A stretch of 64,000 bases of DNA from Bacillota bacterium (GTDB lineage Bacteria; Bacillota; Clostridia; DSM-8532). The position numbers were made by a program, and so were the translations under genes. Each line of letters opens with the position of its first letter. The first letter of the stretch is position 1. Below the pieces are notes generated by a model that saw only the letters and a program-made list of their open reading frames with translations, was not told where the DNA came from and did no database searches. The stretch lies in the NCBI GenBank assembly GCA_023443745.1, contig JAEZTB010000042.1, positions 372,001-436,000 of the forward strand, in the 5' to 3' direction. This document shows positions 43,633 through 51,352 of the stretch, in pieces.

Positions 43633-44661
43633 ATGACGAGGATAAAAACAGGTATTGTCGGATTAGGTAGACTCGGATTACATCATGCAATGGATATTAA
43701 AAATAATATTCCAGAAGCACAGCTCATTGCAGCTTGCAGTATTTTTGAAGCGGATGCAGAAAAAGTAAGGGATTGGGGAATCCAGTTTTATACGGACTAT
43801 GATGAGATGTTGCTAAACGCGGATATCGAAGCAGTCGTAATTGTCTCTTCTTCTGCAATGCATAAGGAACATGTCGTAAAAGCGTTAAAAGCTGGAAAAC
43901 ATGTGTTCTGTGAGAAACCTATGGCGCTTAACCTTAAGGAATGCCAGGAGATGGAGAAAATTGTTGATTCATATCCGGAGCTTGTATTCCAATTGGGATT
44001 TATGCGCAGATATGATCCTTCTCTTGCAGAAGCGAAACGTATGATTTGTGAAGGCAAGATTGGACGTCCCGTCATGCTTAAGGCGACCAACCTGGATCCA
44101 ATAACAAGCATACAGGGCTTTATTAATTTTGCACCTACAAGTGGCGGAGAATTTTTGGACATGGCTATACATGACATTGATTTGGCACTATGGTATCTGG
44201 AAGATGAAGTAGACACTATATATGCTGTTGGTAATTCCTATTTAACTCCTGAAGTCATGCAGTACGGAGAATGTGATAATGCATTTGCCATCATGAAGTT
44301 CAAGAACGGGTCTATGGCATTTTTGCACCCTGGCCGAACCGCCCCCCACGGGCATCACAATGAGATTGAGATCATTGGAACGGACGCAACTTTGAAAATA
44401 GGTGCAATACCTCGAAAAAACAATATTCAAATTTACAATAGCGAAGGCGTACTGGAAGAATGTATCGGATCTTTTCAGGAAAGGTACAATGAAGCCTTTC
44501 TTCTAGAAAAAAAAGAATTCTTTCACTGCATCATAAGCGGTGAAAAACCAAAATGCGGCGCAAAAGACGGGACTGCCGCCACCAGAATTGCTTATGCAGC
44601 TAATGATGCATACCAAACAGGATTGGTAGTTAAGGTTGAATATAACACAACAAGTGCATAG
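43633..44661 (+). CDS. Gfo/Idh/MocA-family oxidoreductase (inositol 2-dehydrogenase-like)
   Basis: This encodes 342 residues. The N-terminal Rossmann fold begins KTGIVGLGRLGLHHAMDI. The family lysine is in HVFCEKPMALNLKECQEM, and the C-terminal barrel-like domain includes GGEFLDMAIHDIDLALWYL with the catalytic Asp/His pair. It resembles inositol 2-dehydrogenase, but relatives oxidise many sugars and cyclitols, so the substrate is open. GGGGG lies eight bases before the ATG. A strong bidirectional terminator follows at 44713. Confidence 0.88.
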   Translation: MTRIKTGIVGLGRLGLHHAMDIKNNIPEAQLIAACSIFEADAEKVRDWGIQFYTDYDEMLLNADIEAVVIVSSSAMHKEHVVKALKAGKHVFCEKPMALNLKECQEMEKIVDSYPELVFQLGFMRRYDPSLAEAKRMICEGKIGRPVMLKATNLDPITSIQGFINFAPTSGGEFLDMAIHDIDLALWYLEDEVDTIYAVGNSYLTPEVMQYGECDNAFAIMKFKNGSMAFLHPGRTAPHGHHNEIEIIGTDATLKIGAIPRKNNIQIYNSEGVLEECIGSFQERYNEAFLLEKKEFFHCIISGEKPKCGAKDGTAATRIAYAANDAYQTGLVVKVEYNTTSA

Positions 44662-44712
44662 AGGACTTTCAGCGCTATTTACCGCCCATGTCAAGTGAAC
44701 AGTGTCATAATA

Positions 44713-44757
44713 AAAGAAGCCAACTCCAAAAGTAATACTTTTGGAGTTGGCTTCTTT
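44713..44757. terminator. Strong bidirectional transcription terminator
   Basis: AAAGAAGCCAACTCCAAAAG and its complement (ending 44757) form a hairpin of about 20 bp with a tiny loop, with A-runs on the left and T-runs on the right. It ends the Gfo/Idh transcript and abuts the left end of the integrated element at 44760. Confidence 0.9.
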
Positions 44758-44759
44758 AT

Positions 44760-44804
44760 TGGAGCCCTCATCCGGAATTGAACCGGAGACCTCATCCTTA
44801 CCAT
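44760..44804 (-). other. Left attachment site: displaced tRNA-Thr 3' half
   Basis: This 45-bp segment matches the 3' half of the tRNA-Thr gene (59954-59998), including the CCA end, T-loop and anticodon-stem 3' side. The 16 bases ACCTCATCCTTACCAT at the inner end are identical; the T-stem differs at paired positions (TCCGG/CCGGA versus ATCGG/CCGAT). No 5' half is present, so it is not a tRNA gene. It is best read as the original host 3' end displaced by integration. Confidence 0.85.
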
Positions 44805-44884
44805 AATTCAAATTAAATCATTTCACTCGCCGTCAAACACTTGATACAAAAGTAATTGAAAGATTGATAATTGATTAATTTTAA

Positions 44885-45067
44885 CTAAGTACACCATTTG
44901 TACACCATGGAATTCAATGGCAATTCATCAAATGCTGCAAGAATGCTTATAGAATATAGACTTCCGTTTCTAATAATCTCGTGCAACTCGGCAACATTAC
45001 TGATTGAAAGAAGAAGAGGTATTAAAATCATTAAGGTAAACTCCCTAGAATTCATTCTTTTTATCAT
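44885..45067 (-). CDS. Possible 60-residue protein, translationally coupled (doubtful)
   Basis: The ATG at 45067 overlaps the stop of the preceding gene as ATGA, the same coupling as two other junctions in this operon. The product has a hydrophobic stretch (LMILIPLLLSI) and no recognised family. Its end is encoded by the GTACACCAT arm repeats, which argues for chance. The rest of 44805-45063 holds no other gene that I can support. Confidence 0.3.
   Translation of the reverse strand: MIKRMNSREFTLMILIPLLLSISNVAELHEIIRNGSLYSISILAAFDELPLNSMVYKWCT
44889..44908. repeat. Paired GTACACCAT repeats, left arm
   Basis: GTACACCAT occurs at 44889-44897 and 44900-44908, spaced by 11 bases centre to centre. 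The same pair with the same spacing is found near the right end (59832-59851), with one more copy at 59765. Such repeats near both ends are typical arm-type binding sites of tyrosine integrases. Confidence 0.7.
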
Positions 45068-46125
45068 TTATTCTGATATACCCAAATTAATATATCTTCT
45101 GTCATCCTCAACCCCATAAATGCATCTGTCATATCAGTAACCTCTACGTCTACTGTAGTATCTTTAATATTGCCCTCATTTACATGTGCACCTAAGGCTG
45201 ATAAAAAGGAATACACTTTGTAAATTATATTGAATCTTGGATAACGATAGCGCCTATTTATATCAGTATTATGGGGGTCATGCGGCCTATTTGTAATCTC
45301 CTTTGGGTTTGCAATATTTACAATGTTTTTATCCCTTTTACAAACCTCTTTTAAACCCATTAACCACTCTGTTTGTTCATCTTTCTTATAAGTAAAGAAT
45401 CCTGTTACAATGTTTCTGCAATGTGTTAAACAACCAACCGCATCACCAGAACCATACGCTTTTTTAGCGTCCTCATAACTTTTGAAAATGTTGGGGAAAC
45501 TATTTGATAACCAATTGTTTATTAGGCTTGTATCTTCATTTATCTGCTCGCTTAAGTAAGTAAATGGAACGGTTACTAATTTAACCGTTTCCTGTATCAC
45601 TATATCTAAACTCAGCATATTCAGATTGCGTTTCAAATATAGAAAGTCAGGACTCGGATAAGTTAATAAAAACTCAGTAGCTTTTTCATTCGATTTTAAA
45701 TCCTTGATATACTCTACAATATCAAAATAACTGCCGTGAAAAGCTTTTGCCCGTATTACCTTATGTATATCCTCATCAAAAGCACGATATAAATTTATCT
45801 TATCTAATATGCTATTTAATAGCATAACAATAAATTTGAACTCTGTATTTTTAAATATCTCTAACAAGGCAGAATAGCATCGATCATTATGGTAATAGTG
45901 GTTTTCCCAATTTATCTGTTTATGAGTAACTACCAACCTCATACTATAATCCTCATAAATCTCTTCCAGACCTGCATTATAAAATATCTTTTTCCATATA
46001 TCTACTTCCGGCGATATAAGCTTTCCGCTCGACAATATATCAGCGATCCTTGATATGGCAATGTTTTGATTAGTATCCATTCCATTTATCACTCCATTTA
46101 CACAATTATCCATAGCTTTAATCAA
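45064..46125 (-). CDS. Uncharacterised mostly helical protein, last main gene of the defence operon
   Basis: This encodes 353 residues, no membrane segment, no recognised catalytic motif. The C-terminal third (AVGCLTHCRNIVTGFF, YKVYSFLSALGAHVNEG, DAFMGLRMTEDILIWVYQ) resembles helical C-terminal domains of abortive-infection proteins that detect or regulate a partner; a HEPN-like relation is possible but the R-x4-6-H motif is not clear. It starts at a TTG overlapping the stop of the GmrSD-like gene by four bases, so its product is probably made in fixed ratio with that nuclease and may be its partner or regulator. Confidence 0.6.
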   Translation of the reverse strand: MIKAMDNCVNGVINGMDTNQNIAISRIADILSSGKLISPEVDIWKKIFYNAGLEEIYEDYSMRLVVTHKQINWENHYYHNDRCYSALLEIFKNTEFKFIVMLLNSILDKINLYRAFDEDIHKVIRAKAFHGSYFDIVEYIKDLKSNEKATEFLLTYPSPDFLYLKRNLNMLSLDIVIQETVKLVTVPFTYLSEQINEDTSLINNWLSNSFPNIFKSYEDAKKAYGSGDAVGCLTHCRNIVTGFFTYKKDEQTEWLMGLKEVCKRDKNIVNIANPKEITNRPHDPHNTDINRRYRYPRFNIIYKVYSFLSALGAHVNEGNIKDTTVDVEVTDMTDAFMGLRMTEDILIWVYQNK

Positions 46126-47906
46126 TTATAAAGAATCGATGACACATCAATGTCTAAAATTGAGCCTATCTGCACACACAAGCTGTTATGCCGGGCTTGT
46201 ACAGCTTTTTCATTCCATCTTTTCTTGAATGTGCCGGCTTTATAATCATCAACTATTTGCTGGGTTGTGCGAAAAACTGTGATTTGACCATTTTTCCCGC
46301 TTGCCTTGTTACCATTTTTATCGAAGCCTTGATAGATGTTTATCTTTTCACCAAAGGTAAAATTTTGTGCATATCGATTTTTTGCACCACTCAATAGCGT
46401 TAAATTACCCAAAGTATTCAAGTACTTCTCACCATTTTTAAACATGGTAGCCCATTCACTACCCAGTTCGGGATTCTGTGGGTATATATGCTCAATATTA
46501 ATTGATTTGGGATCAGGGTCTATAAAGGTTACTTCATCACCATCGGTCTGCCAATATTCAACAAGAATTAATAAAGGCTTTAACCAACCCTCATAGTAAA
46601 CATCACCTTTTAGATTCTCCAAGACCTTGTTCTTAATGTCATCAGTTTTTAGCTTTGCTGTTAAATCGGCTTTAATTTTTTTCAATGCCTCATTTCTCCT
46701 AATGCTTGTTATAAGATTAAAGCACATTTGTTTAATGCTGTTTAATGTCTTCCCTGAGATATAGTACAGATAGAAAAACCTTAATAATAACTTTTGCAGC
46801 TCTTCTTTTTCAGCATACTTAACATGTTCCGCAGTAATCAGAGCTGTAGCCCAATATGTACCCCAAGGCAAATACCAAAAACTGGTTGTTACCTTATTAC
46901 CTGAGTTATAAAGCGTTCTGTAGCTATCCACAAAATTCTTAAAGTCCCTCAGAACAACATTTGATGACTTATTTTTAAACTGAACCTTTAACTCCTCTAC
47001 CAAGGATTTTTTTGGATTGCTTGCAAGTAGATAATACTCATAGTAGGTAAACATATCGGTTAGATTGGCATCAAGTTCCTTTGTCCATTCTTCACATAAA
47101 CGCCAATCAGCCATGAAGGTATCATGATTATACTTATTGCCTTTGCCGTTTAATGATGAAAGCAAGTACCCCTTTATAATGTCAGCAGGAGATAAATCCA
47201 ACCCTCTGTCATTCAACACTTGGAACAGCTTTATTGCAAAGCTTTCGTCATAACAAGTAATCTTTATCAGCTTTACCTTATTCATCAGATAATTAAGGAA
47301 ACCACCACAATCACTTTCACCAATACTACTAAGGTATTCATAGAAAATTGCTGCTGTGTTTATGTAACGGTATTTAGGGTCAGATTCGATTTCTTTTTTC
47401 GTCGGCTTCACATAGGCCAAAAAATCTATATCTTCGTCGAAAATCAATTCCTCAAAGTTACTTGCTTGTGTAGGGTCAGACTGTAATCTTAATCTATTCA
47501 TTTCATTAGCAGTTGATATGCAAAGTTGAATTTTTTTAAGCCTTACTACATTTGGATTTATCTTCGGGTCAACCTTTTTATTGATATTTGGGTATAACTG
47601 CCTTATAACGCAGAGAAGAATCATTAAGGTTGTCAGACGTTGCTGACCATCAACAACATCCTCAGCCATATCTTTCTGAATTACTATTAAAGAACCAAGA
47701 AAGTAATTACTATTTGATTCTTCATCTTCAAGATTATTCTGATAAGCCTCGTATAAATCTTCCCAAAGCTGTATTACCTGCTCATCAGTCCAAGAATAAG
47801 GTCTCTGATAATCTGGAATCTGATATATAGGGTCTCCATTTGTGAAAACATCACTTAATGATAAACTGGCTGGTGAAAACTGGTCTGCCTTTGGATTGTT
47901 ACTCAT
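46122..47906 (-). CDS. GmrSD-like type IV restriction enzyme, DUF262-DUF1524 fusion
   Basis: This encodes 594 residues. The N-terminal DUF262 domain has YQIPDYQRPYSWTDEQV (28-44) and VVDGQQRLTTL with the NTP-handling motif at 84-94. The C-terminal DUF1524 domain has NIEHIYPQ (HNH-type His), then YLNTLGNLTLL and KNRYAQNFTF, completing a His-Me nuclease. GmrSD-type enzymes use nucleotide hydrolysis to cut modified, for example glucosylated or hydroxymethylated, phage DNA. Both domains look intact. Proteins of this class may recognise modified phage DNA while a host methylase works elsewhere in the same operon. Confidence 0.88.
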   Translation of the reverse strand: MSNNPKADQFSPASLSLSDVFTNGDPIYQIPDYQRPYSWTDEQVIQLWEDLYEAYQNNLEDEESNSNYFLGSLIVIQKDMAEDVVDGQQRLTTLMILLCVIRQLYPNINKKVDPKINPNVVRLKKIQLCISTANEMNRLRLQSDPTQASNFEELIFDEDIDFLAYVKPTKKEIESDPKYRYINTAAIFYEYLSSIGESDCGGFLNYLMNKVKLIKITCYDESFAIKLFQVLNDRGLDLSPADIIKGYLLSSLNGKGNKYNHDTFMADWRLCEEWTKELDANLTDMFTYYEYYLLASNPKKSLVEELKVQFKNKSSNVVLRDFKNFVDSYRTLYNSGNKVTTSFWYLPWGTYWATALITAEHVKYAEKEELQKLLLRFFYLYYISGKTLNSIKQMCFNLITSIRRNEALKKIKADLTAKLKTDDIKNKVLENLKGDVYYEGWLKPLLILVEYWQTDGDEVTFIDPDPKSINIEHIYPQNPELGSEWATMFKNGEKYLNTLGNLTLLSGAKNRYAQNFTFGEKINIYQGFDKNGNKASGKNGQITVFRTTQQIVDDYKAGTFKKRWNEKAVQARHNSLCVQIGSILDIDVSSILYN

Positions 47907-47948
47907 ACCCTGCTGTGCCTCACTTTTTGTGTTTTATTTTTTTAATTG

Positions 47949-48719
47949 TTATCTTTCCCTTATTTGCTCTGCATTTATTTTTTTGTCCAAGTAGATTCTA
48001 TTAAAAAGACATATTTCTTTTCCCTCTTCTATTGGATATAGAAAGCCTTTCATTTCCTTTGGCAGCTCTTTATCAAAATTACTTGTGGCAACTTTGATTA
48101 TAAACTCCTGTAAGTTTGATAAAAAATATGAAAAAGCCAACCCATAATCCATGTCGTATATGCTGTAATATGCTGCATAATTAGCTGGATTCTCCGAAAG
48201 AAACCTCTCTTTGCCCTCTTCGTCCTGTCCTAAAGGCCATAACTTGATAAAGTACCTATCACCTAATGCTATATGATTAACACAAAAAAACAATTTTCTT
48301 GAAACAATCTCTATATAAGGCCGTTTCCTTACCCAATAACTGAATTCATGCTCATTAATCTTGTCTATATACCTTGCAGGTTTGGATTCATGATTATAGG
48401 AGAAAATGCCATTGAATAGCTTCATATCTGATTGTCCTACAATGATTTCAGCATTTTTATTGGCCGTTTCAATTATTTCACACAAATCGCTTGGTGCTAT
48501 TTTGCTTTTAACTTCTGTTATTTTATCTTCATTCCGAACAAAGCCTGTACCTACAGACAAGTGCTTGGGGAGAATTCGCTTTAAGTAATTCATCAAAACG
48601 ACTTCTTTAAAATGGCCCTCTTCACCCCAATGGCTTTTATCAATTAAGTTTCGCACTCGTTTTTCAAATGCTTTGAACTCTGCCGCTATAGATTTTTGAT
48701 AATCCAAATAATCTGGCAT
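47949..48719 (-). CDS. DUF6602-family protein lacking its predicted catalytic core
   Basis: This encodes 256 residues. The start (YLDYQKSIAAEFKAFEKRVRNLI, WGEEGHFKEVVLMNYLKRILP, LSVGTGFV) and the middle (EIIVGQSDMKLFNGIFSYN) are typical of DUF6602. In family members as I know them, a segment of about 40 residues with Q-I-D-I-I-I-Y-D joins GTGFV to the E-V-K motif, giving a nuclease-like Asp...Glu-x-Lys arrangement. Here RNEDKIT runs straight into EVKSKI, so the Asp strand appears deleted in frame. The protein may be non-catalytic. The gap to the upstream gene is 18 bases; GAGGGGG precedes the ATG. Confidence 0.7.
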   Translation of the reverse strand: MPDYLDYQKSIAAEFKAFEKRVRNLIDKSHWGEEGHFKEVVLMNYLKRILPKHLSVGTGFVRNEDKITEVKSKIAPSDLCEIIETANKNAEIIVGQSDMKLFNGIFSYNHESKPARYIDKINEHEFSYWVRKRPYIEIVSRKLFFCVNHIALGDRYFIKLWPLGQDEEGKERFLSENPANYAAYYSIYDMDYGLAFSYFLSNLQEFIIKVATSNFDKELPKEMKGFLYPIEEGKEICLFNRIYLDKKINAEQIRER

Positions 48720-48737
48720 ATACCTACCCCCTCTTGT

Positions 48738-49271
48738 CTATAAACTTTTCAAAGCGATTAATTCAACGCCAGTATATTTTTGTTTAATATTTTCTACATG
48801 CTTTTCTTTTGGGTTTGATACGAAGTAAATTATATATCTTGAAGCCGCAGTTATATTTGTATAAACCTTTAACGTATCATGTTCCAACTTCTTGTTGCTG
48901 TCAGGTGCTGTTGCTGCAAAACACTCGCAAATTATACTTTCATCCTCTGACACGACGTCAAAACCTGATTCGGTACCGAAATTTACTATGAACTTGTGTG
49001 TAGGATGATTTGAAAGTAGTATTTTTACTGCATCTAGACAGACAAGATATGTAAAAGTTTGATTGGTTTGTTCCAAAAAGTTTGTACTTTGCTCAAATAG
49101 TGGGTCATATCCACATGGTTCGAATTTTATTTTTCTTAGAAAATTTATACCGTCCCCATCTTGCCACATTGCCTTTAACATGGCGTTTGTTATGTCTATA
49201 ATTTTTTCTCTCAGTCTTTCAGCTTGTTCTATAGTTTCAAAACTGACCTGCTTTTTCAAAATCCACCTCAT
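48738..49271 (-). CDS. Small nuclease-like protein (possible PD-(D/E)xK fold)
   Basis: This encodes 177 residues. The C-terminal half has GFDVVSEDESIICECFAATAPDSNKKLEHD and SRYIIYFVSNP, a strand-Asp...Glu-strand layout reminiscent of restriction-endonuclease folds, but the Glu-x-Lys motif is not canonical. The ATG at 49271 lacks a ribosome site, whereas AGGTGG lies before a TTG at 49259, which may be the true start. It sits between the PIN-like and DUF6602 genes and is probably part of the same defence module. No family is named. Confidence 0.5.
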   Translation of the reverse strand: MRWILKKQVSFETIEQAERLREKIIDITNAMLKAMWQDGDGINFLRKIKFEPCGYDPLFEQSTNFLEQTNQTFTYLVCLDAVKILLSNHPTHKFIVNFGTESGFDVVSEDESIICECFAATAPDSNKKLEHDTLKVYTNITAASRYIIYFVSNPKEKHVENIKQKYTGVELIALKSL

Positions 49272-49277
49272 TCACTA

Positions 49278-50381
49278 TCAATACTCAACATATAATTTGC
49301 TATATAAATAACTATCATAATAATACCCTTTTTCCTCGATAAACTTTTTAACCTTTTTATCATAAGTAATAACACGTATTTCATCACTTAATATATTACT
49401 ATCACGGTAATCCGCTGCAGATGTAATTAAAAAATCTGTAAAGTCATTTTTTGTTATCTTGTATTTATTTAGTAATGTTTTTTTAAGAAGGTATAAATAA
49501 TATTCCTTCTCAACATTGGAAAGTTTATCTGATATTTCTTTAAAAATTCCTTTAACAACACTACTACTCAAATAAGATAGAATATCGTTTTTATCTTTAA
49601 GAATATTCGAAATATAACTTACTCCAGAAGTATTCCCCAACTGAGACTGTGTCCAAAGCTTCCCGTATTCACCTAATAACCGCACAGCTTCTTCAGCTCG
49701 ATTTTCTGAATTCAGTAATAGATATTTATTTTTTATGCAAAATATAGACATCTTTAAATAATAACCCAATAAAATGTCCATATTTTTAACGGATATTTCT
49801 TTTCTCTCATCTGCATAATAATAGTTCCGTAGGATTTTTTTCAGGTTAATTTCTAAAAATAAAGTCCGTAAGGCATGATATCTGCCATGTAAATTTAAGT
49901 CAACAGTGTCTCCATAAACATCAAAAGACTTATGTTCGCAAATCGAAGTAATGAGAGAAAAATACCATGAAATTTTTTGTACTTCCATCTCTATTTTTTC
50001 TTCTATATAAGACTTGGGGTCGAATTTTATACCTTTATTATAATGATTTACTATAGTTTCACAATCAAAATAGTAAGGCATTTCATTCAATATAGAAAAA
50101 TGATTCACATTCCTTATAAAACGATAGTCATCAGCGAATTGGCCTAGATTGATTTGGTTGTTGTCTTTATATTGTCTTTGAATATCAGTGTTCTTGATAC
50201 ATCTCACATAGAGTTCAAATAAAGTTGCAGAATGAATTAATATATTCTCTTTGTTATTATCAATAAAGTTTTCTAACTCCGTTAAATTTACATTCTTTGG
50301 TGCCTTATAGTTTCCGACATATATTCCCGATTTTATATTACGATATGTATCATAAGTAATAGTATCTATCAAATATTTCAT
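49278..50381 (-). CDS. PIN-like nuclease with a very large internal insertion
   Basis: This encodes 367 residues. The first strand MKYLIDTITYD carries Asp6. LIHSATLFELYVRC gives the S-x-x-T/L-x-E motif of PIN domains with Glu56. The end has NDFTDFLITSAADY (Asp316 region) and IRVITYDKKVKKFIEE (Asp341), matching the third and fourth PIN acids. Between the two halves lie about 250 helical residues not seen in normal PIN toxins (about 130 residues). There is no obvious antitoxin beside it. A 74-base gap separates it from the Rossmann-type gene, and six bases from the next. It is a strong candidate for the effector of this operon. Confidence 0.6.
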   Translation of the reverse strand: MKYLIDTITYDTYRNIKSGIYVGNYKAPKNVNLTELENFIDNNKENILIHSATLFELYVRCIKNTDIQRQYKDNNQINLGQFADDYRFIRNVNHFSILNEMPYYFDCETIVNHYNKGIKFDPKSYIEEKIEMEVQKISWYFSLITSICEHKSFDVYGDTVDLNLHGRYHALRTLFLEINLKKILRNYYYADERKEISVKNMDILLGYYLKMSIFCIKNKYLLLNSENRAEEAVRLLGEYGKLWTQSQLGNTSGVSYISNILKDKNDILSYLSSSVVKGIFKEISDKLSNVEKEYYLYLLKKTLLNKYKITKNDFTDFLITSAADYRDSNILSDEIRVITYDKKVKKFIEEKGYYYDSYLYSKLYVEY

Positions 50382-50455
50382 ATTAGTACATCCTTTACTA
50401 GACTAATGAATGAAGTAATATTAATAATCCAATATTGGGATTCACTGTTTATGAT

Positions 50456-51352
50456 TTAATGATAGCTTTTATAAATCCATCTGTTTTTATATTCACGTTT
50501 TTCAAAACAATAGTTTTCTGGACGAGCCGTAATAATATTGACATCATCAATTGATGCGGCAAACATTAGTGCCCCAATAGAAGATGGTGTAGACCCGCAA
50601 GTTGCAATTGTAATTTGATACTTATCATGATACCGCTTATAAATAGATAATAGTTTATTAAATGTTTGAAAAGGATTGGAGGCAGTACAATAATCAATAC
50701 AAAAGTTATTAGAATATAGATGTGTATTATTTAAAATACTTACATCCTTGTAGCTAATTAAATATGATGGAAAGCCGTTGATTATTATTTTTTTTGCAGG
50801 TTCACGTTCTCTATCAATTGCCATTGTAAGCATTCCTTCAAAACCGATTAAGTATATTATTAATTCATCTCCTTTAATATCAGTCTGCCTAAAGCATTCT
50901 AGCTGTTTAGTTATTATTGTACCATTATGATAATTATAAGAACGTGGATTTTTATATACTTTAGCTTCATGATACAAAAACCATACTTTCTTACAATTTA
51001 TAATATCTCTTAAATAAGCATATATGTACGCATAGACTGGTAGAATCATGCATGTCGAATCAATACAAATAAAGTTATCTGTTGAAATATTGAGTTTACA
51101 AATATAATCAGATACAATACCGTAATCGACCCCAGAATTATTGTAGTTAACACAATATTTGAAAACGTTGTTTACATTTTTATAACTGATATCTTCTTCA
51201 GGATTATCATCAAAGTAGATAATAACCAAATTATCAATAATGTCAAACTCATCAAGACTTTTGGATAAAGGACTTTTATTACCTATTATCAACCAATCCA
51301 GCTTCCCAGTAATTTTTTCATTTCTTAGCATCTCGTAAGTTACTTTATTCAT
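50456..51352 (-). CDS. Rossmann-type protein, possible CARF-like sensor or nucleotide handler
   Basis: This encodes 298 residues with alternating strands and helices. Notable segments are LDWLIIGNKSPLS, NFICIDSTCMILPVYAYIYAYLRD, IYLIGFEGMLTM, KIIINGFPSYLISYKDVSILNN and QITIATCGSTPSSIGALMFAAS. The last resembles the Gly-Gly/Ser-Thr...Gly turn that binds nucleotide ligands in CARF-type Rossmann domains, but this is inference from fold patterns. It overlaps the ATPase gene by four bases (ATGA), so the two products are probably partners. I do not recognise a named family. Confidence 0.5.
   Translation of the reverse strand: MNKVTYEMLRNEKITGKLDWLIIGNKSPLSKSLDEFDIIDNLVIIYFDDNPEEDISYKNVNNVFKYCVNYNNSGVDYGIVSDYICKLNISTDNFICIDSTCMILPVYAYIYAYLRDIINCKKVWFLYHEAKVYKNPRSYNYHNGTIITKQLECFRQTDIKGDELIIYLIGFEGMLTMAIDREREPAKKIIINGFPSYLISYKDVSILNNTHLYSNNFCIDYCTASNPFQTFNKLLSIYKRYHDKYQITIATCGSTPSSIGALMFAASIDDVNIITARPENYCFEKREYKNRWIYKSYH

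Noticed and set aside
44760..44804. Possible second tRNA gene
   Set aside because: Only the 3' half is present; no D-arm or 5' acceptor strand. Treated as an attachment site.
44898..45119. 73-codon rightward frame at the left end of the element
   Set aside because: It begins inside the arm repeats, overlaps the end of the helical-protein gene and has no ribosome site.
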